Part shown: piece after piece, positions 1 through 8,157 of the stretch
Position numbering within the stretch: the stretch's first letter is position 1
Layout: every line of letters begins with the position of its first letter
From: Pseudomonas sp. RIT288
Lineage (GTDB): Bacteria; Pseudomonadota; Gammaproteobacteria; Pseudomonadales; Pseudomonadaceae
Assembly: GCF_000631985.1 (NCBI RefSeq)
Contig: NZ_JFYN01000041.1
Span: 62,001-126,000 of the forward strand
DNA: 64,000 nucleotides
Direction: 5' to 3'
Made by a program: the position numbers and the translations under genes
Notes under the pieces: model-generated
Databases searched by the model: none
The model's input: the letters and a program-made list of their open reading frames with translations, nothing else
What the model was told of the DNA's origin: nothing

Positions 1-544
1 GCGAGTAACGCCACAGCAGGAAAAACCCTGCATAAAGCAACACCTCCACCGATATCGACCAGGCCGGGCCGTTAAATGACCAGCCCTGCTCCAGCCCCCA
101 GGCCGGAGCCAGAAACACATTGAGGAGCGCGTGCCAGGCATCGTTGAACGGGTAGACAAACGCGTTGCCGGTGTGCGCGCTGTAGATTTTCTGCAGCATG
201 GCTACCGCCAAAAAAGTCGCCAGGTGCAAGGGATAGATCCGACTGAAACGTTCGCTGAAAAACTGTTTGCCGCTGATTTCGCGTTGCGCCAGCGCTCGGG
301 CGAACAACCAGAAAAAAATGAATCCGGAAAGACTGAAGAAGAGCGAAACGGCATCACCGCCATGTCGGTAGAACAATGAAAACAGGCTGTACAACGGCTG
401 GTCTTCACGTTGCAACGGTCCGGGCACTGCGCCTTGAAAAAAGAAGTGCTGCCAATGCCAGAACACGACAGCCAATGCCGCGATGCCGCGCAGGGCGTCC
501 AGCGCGTACAGCCGCTCAGGGAATACCGAAGGGTTTTGCTTCAT
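1..544 (-). CDS. Acyltransferase 3 family membrane protein (5' part; C-terminus beyond the window)
   Basis: This is a membrane O-acyltransferase of the OafA/OpgC-like family, which moves acyl groups onto envelope or surface glycans. The ATG opens into a family-typical start, YALDALRGIAALAVVFWHW, with the conserved Arg and His of the first membrane segment. FFSLSGFIFFW and RFSRIYPLHL follow, the latter being the second diagnostic motif. The reading frame is open to the left edge, so only about 181 residues are visible out of roughly 350 usual for the family. It is transcribed away from the next gene across a 144-bp divergent gap. The ribosome binding site is weak. The acyl donor and acceptor cannot be told. 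Confidence 0.85.
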   Translation of the reverse strand, partial: MKQNPSVFPERLYALDALRGIAALAVVFWHWQHFFFQGAVPGPLQREDQPLYSLFSLFYRHGGDAVSLFFSLSGFIFFWLFARALAQREISGKQFFSERFSRIYPLHLATFLAVAMLQKIYSAHTGNAFVYPFNDAWHALLNVFLAPAWGLEQGWSFNGPAWSISVEVLLYAGFFLLWRYS

Positions 545-688
545 GCACCATCAATCCATGCCCGCACAGGTACGTCACTATGCTGGCGGGCAACGGGCAA
601 CTCAATAGCGAGCCCAAGCCGCCCACTCAAGTCTTGTGATCGACGGTCAGCCTGCGTAACGTGGCGGCACTTGTCTGGAGAGCCGAAG

Positions 689-1342
689 ATGCGTGTTGCC
701 CGTTCGTTGATCGTTGTTGCCCTGCTGCCACTGTTCGCCGCCTGCCAATTGCTCGATGGCCCGCGGGAAAGCGCGTCCCACATCGGACAAACCCGGATGC
801 AGGGGCAGTTGACGGCGGCCGACGGCAAACTGGTGTTCCAGCCCTGTGGCGAACAACGTCAGTACGTGGTCAACGACATCGGCGGCACCAGCGTGCTGCA
901 AGAGGCCGCGAGCCTCGCCGATCAGCAGGGCAAGCTGTTTGCCGATGTGCGCGGGAAGATCGCCGGCGACCGCCTCGACCTCGGCCAGTTGTATCGGGTC
1001 GAGCGTTCCGGCACCGCGTGCGATGACCCGAACTTCAAACTGTTGATCCTGCGTGCCGCGGGCCACGGTCCCGAGTGGAACGTCAAAGTCAGCGGCAAGG
1101 GCATGGTCATCGATCGTGAAGGCCAGCCCGCGCTGGCGGTGCCTTATGTCGAAGAGCAACTGGGCGACGGCCGCTTCAACCTCAGCAGCGAAGCCAACAA
1201 CCAGCGCATCGAGTTGTGGGTCGCGCCGCAACGCTGCGTCGACAGCAGCACCGGCAGCGTGCAGCACATGAGCGCCGAACTGCGCATCGACGGCAAGGTC
1301 GAGCGTGGTTGCGGGTATTTCGGCGGATCGCGTAACGACTGA
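689..1342 (+). CDS. Conserved lipoprotein, COG3650-like
   Basis: A 217-residue predicted lipoprotein. The signal sequence is MRVARSLIVVALLPLFAAC, with a lipobox ending at Cys19. The frame is open further upstream, but the ATG preceded by CTGGAG is the start that gives a proper signal peptide. The C-terminal half (NFKLLILRAAGHGPEWNV through CGYFGG) resembles the COG3650 domain seen in pseudomonad envelope proteins, whose role is unknown. It has four or more cysteines besides the lipobox. No operon partner is apparent: the FAD oxidoreductase begins 97 bp downstream and probably has its own promoter. No function is proposed beyond envelope location. Confidence 0.75.
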   Translation: MRVARSLIVVALLPLFAACQLLDGPRESASHIGQTRMQGQLTAADGKLVFQPCGEQRQYVVNDIGGTSVLQEAASLADQQGKLFADVRGKIAGDRLDLGQLYRVERSGTACDDPNFKLLILRAAGHGPEWNVKVSGKGMVIDREGQPALAVPYVEEQLGDGRFNLSSEANNQRIELWVAPQRCVDSSTGSVQHMSAELRIDGKVERGCGYFGGSRND

Positions 1343-1439
1343 GCGTTTTAGCCTCACCGGATCCGGCCTTTGCGGCTTATAATCGCGGCCTTCAAACGCC
1401 CTGGCGCAGTTGTGCGCCCCGCGAATCCGGATCCTCGCC

Positions 1440-3053
1440 ATGTTACGAATCACCGAACTCAAGCTGCCAATCGACCATCCCGAAGAAGACCTGCGTGCCG
1501 CCATCGTGCAGCGCCTGGGCATCGCCAGCGATGACTTGCTCGATTTCACCTTGTTCAAGCGCAGCTACGACGCGCGCAAAAAGTCCTCCGAACTGTGCTT
1601 CATCTACACCATCGACCTCAACGTGCGCGACGAGGCCAAGGTGCTGGGCAAGTTCGCCGACGACCGTAACGTCAACGTGGCGCCGGATGTCAGCTACAAA
1701 TTCGTCGGCCAGGCGCCAAACGACCTGAGCCAGCGCCCGATCGTGGTCGGTTTCGGCCCGTGCGGGATCTTCGCCGGCCTGTTGCTGGCGCAGATGGGCT
1801 TCAAGCCGATCATCCTTGAACGTGGCACCGAAGTCCGTCAGCGCACCAAGGACACCTGGGGCCTGTGGCGTAAAAGCGTGCTCAACCCCGAGTCCAACGT
1901 GCAGTTCGGCGAAGGCGGCGCGGGCACGTTCTCCGACGGCAAGCTGTACAGCCAGATCAAGGATCCGAAGTTCCTTGGCCGCAAAGTCCTGCACGAATTC
2001 GTCAAGGCCGGCGCGCCGGAAGAAATCCTCTACGTCAGCAAGCCGCACATCGGTACGTTCCGTCTGACCGGCATGGTCGAGACCATGCGTGAGGAGATCC
2101 GCGCCCTGGGTGGCGAAGTACGCTTCCAGGAACGCGTCACCGATGTGCTGATCGAAGACGGCCAACTGGTCGGCGTCGAGTTGGCGAGCGGCGAAACCCT
2201 GCATTCGAAACACGTGGTTCTGGCCCTCGGCCACAGTGCCCGCGATACCTTCCGCATGCTTCACAGCCGTGGCGTGTTCATGGAGGCCAAGCCGTTCTCG
2301 GTGGGCTTCCGCATCGAACACCCGCAATCGCTGATCGACCGCGCGCGGCTGGGCAAATACGCAGGCCACCCAAAACTTGGGGCTGCCGACTACAAACTGG
2401 TGCACCACGCCAAGAACGGCCGTTCGGTCTACAGCTTCTGCATGTGCCCGGGCGGCACCGTGGTGGCGGCGACTTCCGAGCCGAACCGCGTGGTCACCAA
2501 CGGCATGAGCCAGTACTCGCGTAACGAGCGCAACGCCAACTCCGGGATCGTCGTCGGCATCACCCCGGAAGTCGATTACCCGGGCGGCCCGCTGGCCGGT
2601 ATCGAGTTGCAGGAGCGTCTGGAGTCCCACGCGTTCATCCTTGGCGGCAGCGATTACAAGGCCCCGGCGCAACTGGTCGGCGACTTCATCAATGGCACCC
2701 CATCCACCGAGCTGGGTGAAGTCGAGCCGTCGTACAAACCGGGTGTGGCCCTGGGCGACCTGGCCCTGGCACTGCCGGACTTTGCCATCGAAGCGATTCG
2801 TGAAGCGTTGCCGGCGTTCGAGAAGCAGATTCGCGGTTACTCGCTGCACGATGCCGTACTGACCGGCATCGAAACCCGTACCTCGTCGCCGCTGCGCATC
2901 ACGCGTAACGAATCGCTGCAGAGCATGAATGTGAAAGGTCTGTTCCCGGCCGGCGAAGGCGCAGGTTACGCGGGCGGGATTCTGTCGGCGGGTGTGGACG
3001 GGATTCGTATCGCGGAAGCTGTGGCCCGCGACATTCTGGGGATTGAGGCTTAA
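1440..3053 (+). CDS. FAD-dependent oxidoreductase, COG2509 type
   Basis: A 537-residue FAD/NAD(P)-binding enzyme of the uncharacterised COG2509 family. An N-terminal domain of about 90 residues, beginning MLRITELKLP, precedes the dinucleotide-binding motif VVGFGPCGIFAGLLLAQMG (GxGxxG-type) and an Arg/Glu-rich second strand (PIILERG). A central QFGEGGAGTFSDGKL motif and a C-terminal GLFPAGEGAGYAGGI, which contacts FAD, are typical. The substrate is unknown; the family is widely conserved and cytosolic. The start chosen is the ATG matching the usual N-terminus rather than an earlier in-frame start. It stands alone, followed by a REP palindrome. Confidence 0.88.
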   Translation: MLRITELKLPIDHPEEDLRAAIVQRLGIASDDLLDFTLFKRSYDARKKSSELCFIYTIDLNVRDEAKVLGKFADDRNVNVAPDVSYKFVGQAPNDLSQRPIVVGFGPCGIFAGLLLAQMGFKPIILERGTEVRQRTKDTWGLWRKSVLNPESNVQFGEGGAGTFSDGKLYSQIKDPKFLGRKVLHEFVKAGAPEEILYVSKPHIGTFRLTGMVETMREEIRALGGEVRFQERVTDVLIEDGQLVGVELASGETLHSKHVVLALGHSARDTFRMLHSRGVFMEAKPFSVGFRIEHPQSLIDRARLGKYAGHPKLGAADYKLVHHAKNGRSVYSFCMCPGGTVVAATSEPNRVVTNGMSQYSRNERNANSGIVVGITPEVDYPGGPLAGIELQERLESHAFILGGSDYKAPAQLVGDFINGTPSTELGEVEPSYKPGVALGDLALALPDFAIEAIREALPAFEKQIRGYSLHDAVLTGIETRTSSPLRITRNESLQSMNVKGLFPAGEGAGYAGGILSAGVDGIRIAEAVARDILGIEA

Positions 3054-3064
3054 TTTTCAAGATC

Positions 3065-3138
3065 AAAAGATCGCAGCCTGCGGCAGCTCCTACAGGAATG
3101 TACTCCCCTGTAGGAGCTGCCGCAGGCTGCGATCTTTT
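3065..3138. repeat. REP palindrome, class A (inverted pair)
   Basis: Two perfect 32-nt inverted arms, built on GATCGCAGCCTGCGGCAGCT, surround a 10-nt loop. It lies between convergent genes and may act as a weak bidirectional terminator or mRNA stabiliser. This is the reference copy for class A in this window. Confidence 0.9.
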
Positions 3139-3143
3139 TGCTT

Positions 3144-4238
3144 TTAGATATTGGCGCGCAACACTGAAGTCGGCAGCGCTTCACCGCGCTCGGCACTCGC
3201 CGCCACCGCTGCAATCAACCCTTCCAGCTCATAGCCCTGCGCCTTCAGCCAGGCCTGATCGTAATAGGTATCGGCATAACGCTCGCCGCCATCGCACAGA
3301 ATCGCCACGATCGACCCCGACTCCCCCGCCGCTTTCATCTGCTGCGCCGCCATCAGCGCGCCGATCAGGTTGGTGCCGCTCGACCCGCCGACATGCCGTC
3401 CCAGACGCTGCGCCAGATAATGCATGGCCGCCAGCGACAAGGCGTCGGGCACCTTGACCATCGCATCGATCACCTTCGGCAGGAACGACGCCTCGACCCG
3501 TGGCCGGCCAATGCCTTCGATCCGCGAACCGCAGTCCAGTCGCAGACTCGCGTCGCCGCTCTGGTAGTAATCGAAGAACACCGAGCGCTCGGCGTCGGCG
3601 CACAAAACCCGGGTGCAATGCTGGCGATAACGCACGTAACGCCCCAGGGTCGCGGTGGTGCCGCCGGTGCCGGGGCTGGAAATCAGCCAGCTCGGCTCCG
3701 GGTGTTTCTCGAAACGCATCTGCTGGAAGATCGACTCGGCGATGTTGTTGTTCGCCCGCCAGTCGGTGGCCCGCTCGGCGTAGGTGAACTGGTCGATGAA
3801 GTGGCCGCCATGCTCGCGAGCCAAGCGCTCGGACTCGGCGTAAATCTGCGTCGGATCCTTGACCAGATGGCTCTGACCACCATAGAAGGCGATCTGCGCG
3901 ATCTTCTCTTTCGAGGTGGTCGCCGGCATCACCGCAATGAACGGCAGGCCAAGCATGCGCGCGAAATACGCCTCGGAAATCGCCGTCGAACCGCTGGACG
4001 CCTCGATCACCGGCGCGTCGGGCTTGAGCCAGCCGTTACACAACGCATACAGGAACAGCGACCGCGCCAGGCGATGCTTGAGGCTGCCGGTGGGATGGCT
4101 CGACTCGTCCTTGAAATACAACTCGATACCTGCAAACCCCGGCAGCGGCAAGGGGATCAGATGGGTGTCGGCGCTGCGCTGAAAGTCCGCTTCGATGATG
4201 CGGATGGCTTCGCGGGCCCACTGTCGGTTGTCGCTCAT
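3144..4238 (-). CDS. PLP-dependent cysteine synthase-family enzyme (Cds1-like cysteine desulfhydrase)
   Basis: A fold-type II PLP enzyme of about 364 residues. The Schiff-base lysine lies in SSHPTGSLKHRLA (Lys54), the substrate loop is ASSGSTA, and the phosphate-binding loop is SSPGTGGTTATLG. The DESSHPTGS form and the C-terminal CDGGERYADTYYD resemble the L-cysteine desulfhydrase Cds1 group more than CysK or CysM, so sulfide release from cysteine is a reasonable inference but not shown. Two Met codons lie six bases apart; GAGAG sits seven bases before the inner one, which is therefore taken as the start. It is convergent with the FAD oxidoreductase and divergent from nhaA. Confidence 0.82.
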   Translation of the reverse strand: MSDNRQWAREAIRIIEADFQRSADTHLIPLPLPGFAGIELYFKDESSHPTGSLKHRLARSLFLYALCNGWLKPDAPVIEASSGSTAISEAYFARMLGLPFIAVMPATTSKEKIAQIAFYGGQSHLVKDPTQIYAESERLAREHGGHFIDQFTYAERATDWRANNNIAESIFQQMRFEKHPEPSWLISSPGTGGTTATLGRYVRYRQHCTRVLCADAERSVFFDYYQSGDASLRLDCGSRIEGIGRPRVEASFLPKVIDAMVKVPDALSLAAMHYLAQRLGRHVGGSSGTNLIGALMAAQQMKAAGESGSIVAILCDGGERYADTYYDQAWLKAQGYELEGLIAAVAASAERGEALPTSVLRANI

Positions 4239-4407
4239 GGTCATGCTCTCGTTGGTTCGGGCAGAAGTTGCCTCGCTACAGGCTCAGCCACCCAGCATAG
4301 GAAAAAACCTACAAGGCTCACAGATACAGCTGAGGCCCAATATATCCGCCAACTGCTAGGCTCTGTGCAAGTACGTGTCCGACCTTTTGCAATCATGGAG
4401 AGCCACC

Positions 4408-5595
4408 TTGCCGCTGCGTAGAACCTTCACTCGTTTCTTTCAGCTGGAAGCGGCCAGCGGGCTGCTGTTGATTGCCGCCGCCATCCTCGCCCTGATCATC
4501 AACAACTCACCGCTGTCATGGCTGTACACCAGCCTGCTCGACACTCCGGTGGTGACGCAGATCGGTGCGCTGAAAATCGCCAAGCCGCTGCTGTTGTGGA
4601 TCAACGACGGGCTGATGGCGCTGTTCTTCCTGCTGATCGGTCTGGAGGTCAAGCGCGAGGTGCTCGACGGTCAGCTGTCGAAACCGTCGCAGATTGTTCT
4701 GCCCGGCGCGGCGGCGGTCGGCGGCATGGTCGTGCCGGCATTGATTTATTGGTTTCTTAACCGCGACAACCCGCCAGCCCTCGACGGCTGGGCGATTCCC
4801 ACCGCCACCGACATTGCCTTCGCCCTCGGTGTGCTGGCCTTGCTCGGCAAGCGCGTGCCAGTGTCGCTGAAACTGTTTCTGATGACCCTGGCGATCATCG
4901 ATGACTTGGGTGCCATCGTGATCATTGCGATCTTCTATTCCGGCGAACTCTCGAGCCTGTCGCTGGGCCTGGCGGCGGCGTGCATTGCGGCGCTGGTGGC
5001 GATGAACCGGCTTGGCGTAGTCAGGCTCGGGCCGTACATGATCATCGGTCTGATCCTGTGGGTGTGCGTGCTCAAGAGCGGGGTTCACGCGACGCTGGCC
5101 GGTGTCACGCTGGCGTTCTGCATCCCGCTGCGCACCAGAAATGCCGAGCCCTCGCCGCTGATGACCCTCGAGCACGCGCTGCATCCATGGGTGGCCTACG
5201 GCATTCTGCCGCTGTTTGCCTTCGCCAACGCCGGGCTGTCGCTGAGCGGGGTGAGCGTCGAAAGCTTCACTCATCACGTACCGATGGGCATCGCCATCGG
5301 CCTGCTGCTGGGCAAGACCGTCGGCGTGTTCGGCCTGACCTGGCTGGCAGTGAAAATCGGCATCGCCGCCCTGCCCCACGGTGCCAACTGGGGTCAGGTA
5401 TTGGGTGTGGCGATCCTCTGCGGCATCGGTTTCACCATGAGCCTGTTTGTCGGTTCGCTGGCCTTTGAGCCGGGCGTGAGTGACTACGCCGGGATGGACC
5501 GGATGGGCATTCTGACCGGCTCGATTCTGGCGGCGTTGATCGGGTATGCGGTGACGGCGGCGGCGAGTCGCCGGAGAACGGATCTACCTGCATAG
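4408..5595 (+). CDS. nhaA: Na+/H+ antiporter NhaA
   Basis: An inner-membrane antiporter that exports Na+ in exchange for H+ and helps with sodium and alkaline stress. The 395-residue product has the NhaA signature: RFFQLEAASGLLLI at the start, PTATDIAFALGVLALLG, and the ion-binding aspartate pair in IIDDLGAIVIIAIFY. About twelve hydrophobic segments are visible. A GTG 33 bases upstream is also in frame, but GGAG seven bases before a TTG codon, and the family start PLRRTFTRFF, favour the TTG. It is followed by a class B REP and then the pyocin remnant. Confidence 0.93.
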   Translation: MPLRRTFTRFFQLEAASGLLLIAAAILALIINNSPLSWLYTSLLDTPVVTQIGALKIAKPLLLWINDGLMALFFLLIGLEVKREVLDGQLSKPSQIVLPGAAAVGGMVVPALIYWFLNRDNPPALDGWAIPTATDIAFALGVLALLGKRVPVSLKLFLMTLAIIDDLGAIVIIAIFYSGELSSLSLGLAAACIAALVAMNRLGVVRLGPYMIIGLILWVCVLKSGVHATLAGVTLAFCIPLRTRNAEPSPLMTLEHALHPWVAYGILPLFAFANAGLSLSGVSVESFTHHVPMGIAIGLLLGKTVGVFGLTWLAVKIGIAALPHGANWGQVLGVAILCGIGFTMSLFVGSLAFEPGVSDYAGMDRMGILTGSILAALIGYAVTAAASRRRTDLPA

Positions 5596-5615
5596 AACAC
5601 CTGTGATTGGGATTT

Positions 5616-5713
5616 TTTGTGGCGAGGGAGCTTGCTCCCGCTGGAGCGCGAGGCGATCCCAACATCCCGGGTCTGCTGCGCAGCCCAGCGGGAGCAAGCT
5701 CCCTCGCCACAAA
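5616..5713. repeat. REP palindrome, class B (inverted pair)
   Basis: Two perfect 29-nt arms containing GTGGCGAGGGAGCTTGCTCC are separated by about 40 nt. It lies between nhaA and the truncated pyocin gene, whose readable frame begins 41 bp after the right arm, so it may mark the deletion junction. Confidence 0.88.
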
Positions 5714-5754
5714 TCCAGCCCTGTCTGAAAACCAGCGAACAAAGCCGGGGATAA

Positions 5755-6273
5755 ATCCGGTTCGTCGCCGACCTGGGTGAAGGGGTCGAACTGCTCTGGA
5801 CGCCGGCGGCGGATGGCTCGGACGTTCTCGGTATTCCGGCACTGGAGGCTGCACCGCAGGCACCGCACATCTGGGTGTATCCACCGACAAAAGCGGCGGA
5901 CGGGATTCTGGTGAATCCGGTTTATCCGCCGGAGTATCGGGATTTCATTCTTGTGTTTCCGGCGGATTCGGGGGTTCGGCCGGTTTACGTTGTGCTCAGT
6001 CGAGCTCGCGACCATGCCTACTACGACCACCCAAAGACGCTACCTGCGTTTCCTGATGCAGTCAGAGTGAAGTCCAAGTCATCGGTTCAGGGTGGAGGAA
6101 AGCGGCGAGCACGCTGGGTAGACCGCAAAGGTCGGATCTATTAATGGGATTACAAAAGCAATGCTGTAGAAAAATACGCCAAATTGGGAACCACTCATTT
6201 GGGTGAGTTCAATCATATTACTGGTGAACAAACCGGGCCTGCTGAGCCGGATAGAAGAACCTCTAGAAATTAA
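5755..6273 (+). pseudogene. S-type pyocin remnant with E3/S6-like rRNase domain, 5'-truncated and stopped
   Basis: This is the 3' end of an S-type bacteriocin gene. The first part matches the pyocin S domain (FVADLGEGVELLWTPAADG, then PPEYRDFILVFPADSG and VRPVYVVLS). A cytotoxic domain of the colicin E3/pyocin S6 16S-rRNase type follows (HPKTLPAFPDA, then VQGGGKRRARWVDRKGRIY). A TAA then interrupts the frame exactly where relatives read Tyr-Glu-Trp-Asp, and the same frame continues WDYKSNAVEKYAKLGTTHLG to GEQTGPAEPD and a natural stop. The receptor-binding and translocation parts are missing, and an in-frame stop lies just before the first visible codon. One codon (Glu to stop) plus the 5' loss make it non-functional. 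Confidence 0.85.
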
Positions 6274-6284
6274 GGGACTAAAAC

Positions 6285-6536
6285 ATGCGTTACCTTTCAA
6301 TAACCGGGTTTTACCCTGACGAAATTCAAGACAGCTCGCTACAGTTTGAAATGGATATCAACGGTAGCGAAATGAATGAAAAGGTTGCACAGCTGATTGA
6401 ATCCAGGCCGCTTAACGAACTGGAGCCTGGGGAGTTGTTATTGAGCCCGGATCAAGTAAGCGCATTGGAAGTCCTTCTGAACGTCAGCTTCCCGAAGGGT
6501 CTGGAGTATTTCATGGGCACCTGTGCCCAGCACTGA
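6285..6536 (+). CDS. Pyocin S6-type immunity protein (likely orphan)
   Basis: An intact 83-residue acidic protein (MRYLSITGFYPDEIQ to FPKGLEYFMGTCAQH). It starts 11 bases after the end of the pyocin remnant, the usual toxin-immunity spacing and order. Its length, acidity and position fit the pyocin S6-family immunity proteins, which block E3-type 16S rRNase domains; the family call is by recognition, not by search. A GGGA-containing site precedes the ATG and a strong terminator follows. With the toxin dead, it could still protect the host against related bacteriocins made by neighbours. Confidence 0.75.
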   Translation: MRYLSITGFYPDEIQDSSLQFEMDINGSEMNEKVAQLIESRPLNELEPGELLLSPDQVSALEVLLNVSFPKGLEYFMGTCAQH

Positions 6537-6556
6537 GCGGGCGAATTGAAACAAAC

Positions 6557-6591
6557 AAAAAACCCCGACCAGTCACCTGATCGGGGTTTTT
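6557..6591. terminator. Bidirectional rho-independent terminator
   Basis: The stem AAAACCCCGA / TCGGGGTTTT has A and T runs on both sides. It can end the immunity gene transcript on the plus strand and the glycine-zipper lipoprotein transcript on the minus strand. Confidence 0.9.
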
Positions 6592-6610
6592 CTTTACCGC
6601 TCGTTTGCGC

Positions 6611-7075
6611 TTAGTGCGAAACGCGACTGGTGCCACCGACGGTGGAGATGCGCACGCGCTCACCGACACGGAACACTTCGTTTTCCTGAACCTGTTGCAC
6701 GTAGGCGCGCATGCTGCCGTCGTCTTCGCGCACAGTGATTTCCACGCCTTGGGTGCGGGTCAGGCCTTCTTCGGTGGCCGAACCGATCAGGCCGCCGGCC
6801 ACGGCGCCGATGACCGCCGCAACGATGCTGCCTTTGCCACCACCGATGGCGCTGCCGCCGACACCGCCAACCACTGCGCCTGCAGCGCCGCCGATCGGGG
6901 TCTTGGTGCCTTCGATTTTCACCGGACGCAGGGATTCGATGGTGCCCATGCGAATCGTCTGCACACGACGCGCTTCGTCACGGGAGTAGGAGTCACCGGT
7001 CAGGCTCGACTGGCAGCCGGTCAGCAACATCGCCATCGTGGAAAAGGAAGCAACCAGCAGAACAGACTTACGCAT
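6611..7075 (-). CDS. Glycine-zipper 2TM outer-membrane lipoprotein, SlyB/PcpY type
   Basis: A 154-residue lipoprotein with signal MRKSVLLVASFSTMAMLLTGC and the lipobox cysteine at position 21. The middle is a glycine-zipper hairpin (GGAAGAVVGGVGGSAIGGG, then AAVIGAVAGGLIG), as in SlyB/Rickettsia 17-kDa antigen proteins. A small beta domain ends in RVRISTVGGTSRVSH. SlyB-like proteins sit in the outer membrane and help envelope integrity. TTTGGAG eight bases before the inner ATG supports this start over an upstream in-frame Met that would spoil the signal peptide. It stands alone, ending at a shared bidirectional terminator. Confidence 0.88.
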   Translation of the reverse strand: MRKSVLLVASFSTMAMLLTGCQSSLTGDSYSRDEARRVQTIRMGTIESLRPVKIEGTKTPIGGAAGAVVGGVGGSAIGGGKGSIVAAVIGAVAGGLIGSATEEGLTRTQGVEITVREDDGSMRAYVQQVQENEVFRVGERVRISTVGGTSRVSH

Positions 7076-7243
7076 AGCATCAACTCCAAAAGAACAGGTG
7101 TTCATTAAACCCCGCTGCTTGACGCCTGTCACGACGCAGCCCGGATAAACTTGATTTTATTCAGGCCCGGTACAGGCACCTGCAGTCCCACCCAACAGTA
7201 GCGCCAAATCGCCCAATCTGCCCTGCCGACCCAAGGATTTTTC

Positions 7244-7480
7244 ATGGACTACCTGATCATTTTCGTCACCACCATCGCCGGCCTGTACTTCCACGGGTGG
7301 CTGTACGTGCGGATCAAACGCTGGATGGAACGTGATCTGGCACTGTCGCTGGCGGGTAAAGATGAAGACAAACGTGCCTTCATGCTGGAACGGCTGGCCG
7401 ATGCCCGCGCGCAAAAAATCAAGCGCCGAGACCTGCCGAAGTGGCTTGAGGCCGCTGCGGCAGGCTACCCCGCTCGGTAG
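7244..7480 (+). CDS. Small conserved membrane protein, unknown function
   Basis: A 78-residue protein with one N-terminal membrane segment (YLIIFVTTIAGLYFHGWLYV), then a basic and acidic helical tail (KRWMERDLALSLAGKDEDKR). AAGGA precedes the ATG at good spacing. It is convergent with pdxH, with only five bases between the stops. I do not recognise a named family; a single-pass inner-membrane protein with a cytoplasmic tail is what the sequence shows. Confidence 0.75.
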   Translation: MDYLIIFVTTIAGLYFHGWLYVRIKRWMERDLALSLAGKDEDKRAFMLERLADARAQKIKRRDLPKWLEAAAAGYPAR

Positions 7481-7485
7481 ACTGC

Positions 7486-8133
7486 TCAGGGCGCCAGACG
7501 TTCAAGAATCCAGTTGGCACCTTGCTGACGATAGTTCAGGCGATCGTGCAGGCGACTTGGACGGCCCTGCCAGAACTCGATGCGCTCGGGCAGCAAGCGA
7601 TAACCGCCCCAATGCTCCGGGCAGTCGGGCTGGGTATCACTGAAGCGCTGCTCAGTGGCCTTGAGCAGGTCTTCCAGCTCGTCGCGCCCGTTGATCACTC
7701 GACTCTGCGGTGAGGCCCAGGCCCCAAGCCGACTGCCCAGCGGACGCACCTGATAATACGCGTCGGACTCTTGCGGCGTGACCTTCACCACGCGCCCTTC
7801 GATGCGCACCTGGCGTTCCAGGGTGGGCCAGAAAAACGTCATGGCCGCGAAAGGATTCGCCGCCAGATGCTGGCCCTTGGCGCTGTCGTAGTTGGTGAAA
7901 AAAGTGAAGCCCTGCGTGTCCAGGCCCTTGAGCAGCAGAATGCGGCAATGCGGCCGCCCGTCCGAATCCACCGTGGCCAGGGTCATGGCGTTGGCTTCCA
8001 CTGGCGCCTGTTCGGTTTTCACCGCGTCGGCAAACCATTGGTGGAACAGCGCAAACGGCTCCGCAGGAGCTTGCGCCTCGGTCAGTCCGTCCCGGGTGTA
8101 ATCACGACGCATATCTGCCAGAGCCTGGGTCAT
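7486..8133 (-). CDS. pdxH: Pyridoxamine/pyridoxine 5'-phosphate oxidase
   Basis: An FMN enzyme that oxidises pyridoxine or pyridoxamine 5'-phosphate to pyridoxal 5'-phosphate, the last step and salvage route of vitamin B6. The 215-residue length is standard. Visible hallmarks are MTLATVDSDGRPHCRILLLK (FMN binding), FFTNYDSAKGQHL, FFWPTLERQVRIEGRV, and the C-terminal signature ending in PSRLHDRLNY. The neighbouring OmpA lipoprotein gene is immediately upstream on the same strand, 24 bp away, as in P. aeruginosa, so the two may be co-transcribed. Confidence 0.96.
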   Translation of the reverse strand: MTQALADMRRDYTRDGLTEAQAPAEPFALFHQWFADAVKTEQAPVEANAMTLATVDSDGRPHCRILLLKGLDTQGFTFFTNYDSAKGQHLAANPFAAMTFFWPTLERQVRIEGRVVKVTPQESDAYYQVRPLGSRLGAWASPQSRVINGRDELEDLLKATEQRFSDTQPDCPEHWGGYRLLPERIEFWQGRPSRLHDRLNYRQQGANWILERLAP

Positions 8134-8157
8134 GGCGCATTCCTTTTCGTTAGCGGA

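Noticed and set aside
4375..4407. GTG as the nhaA start
   Set aside because: In frame, but no ribosome site; the TTG at 4408 has GGAG at proper spacing and the family N-terminus.
5875..6144. A separate 89-residue gene in the pyocin remnant
   Set aside because: The frame is continuous with pyocin sequence before and after; the supposed start codon lies inside a conserved segment.
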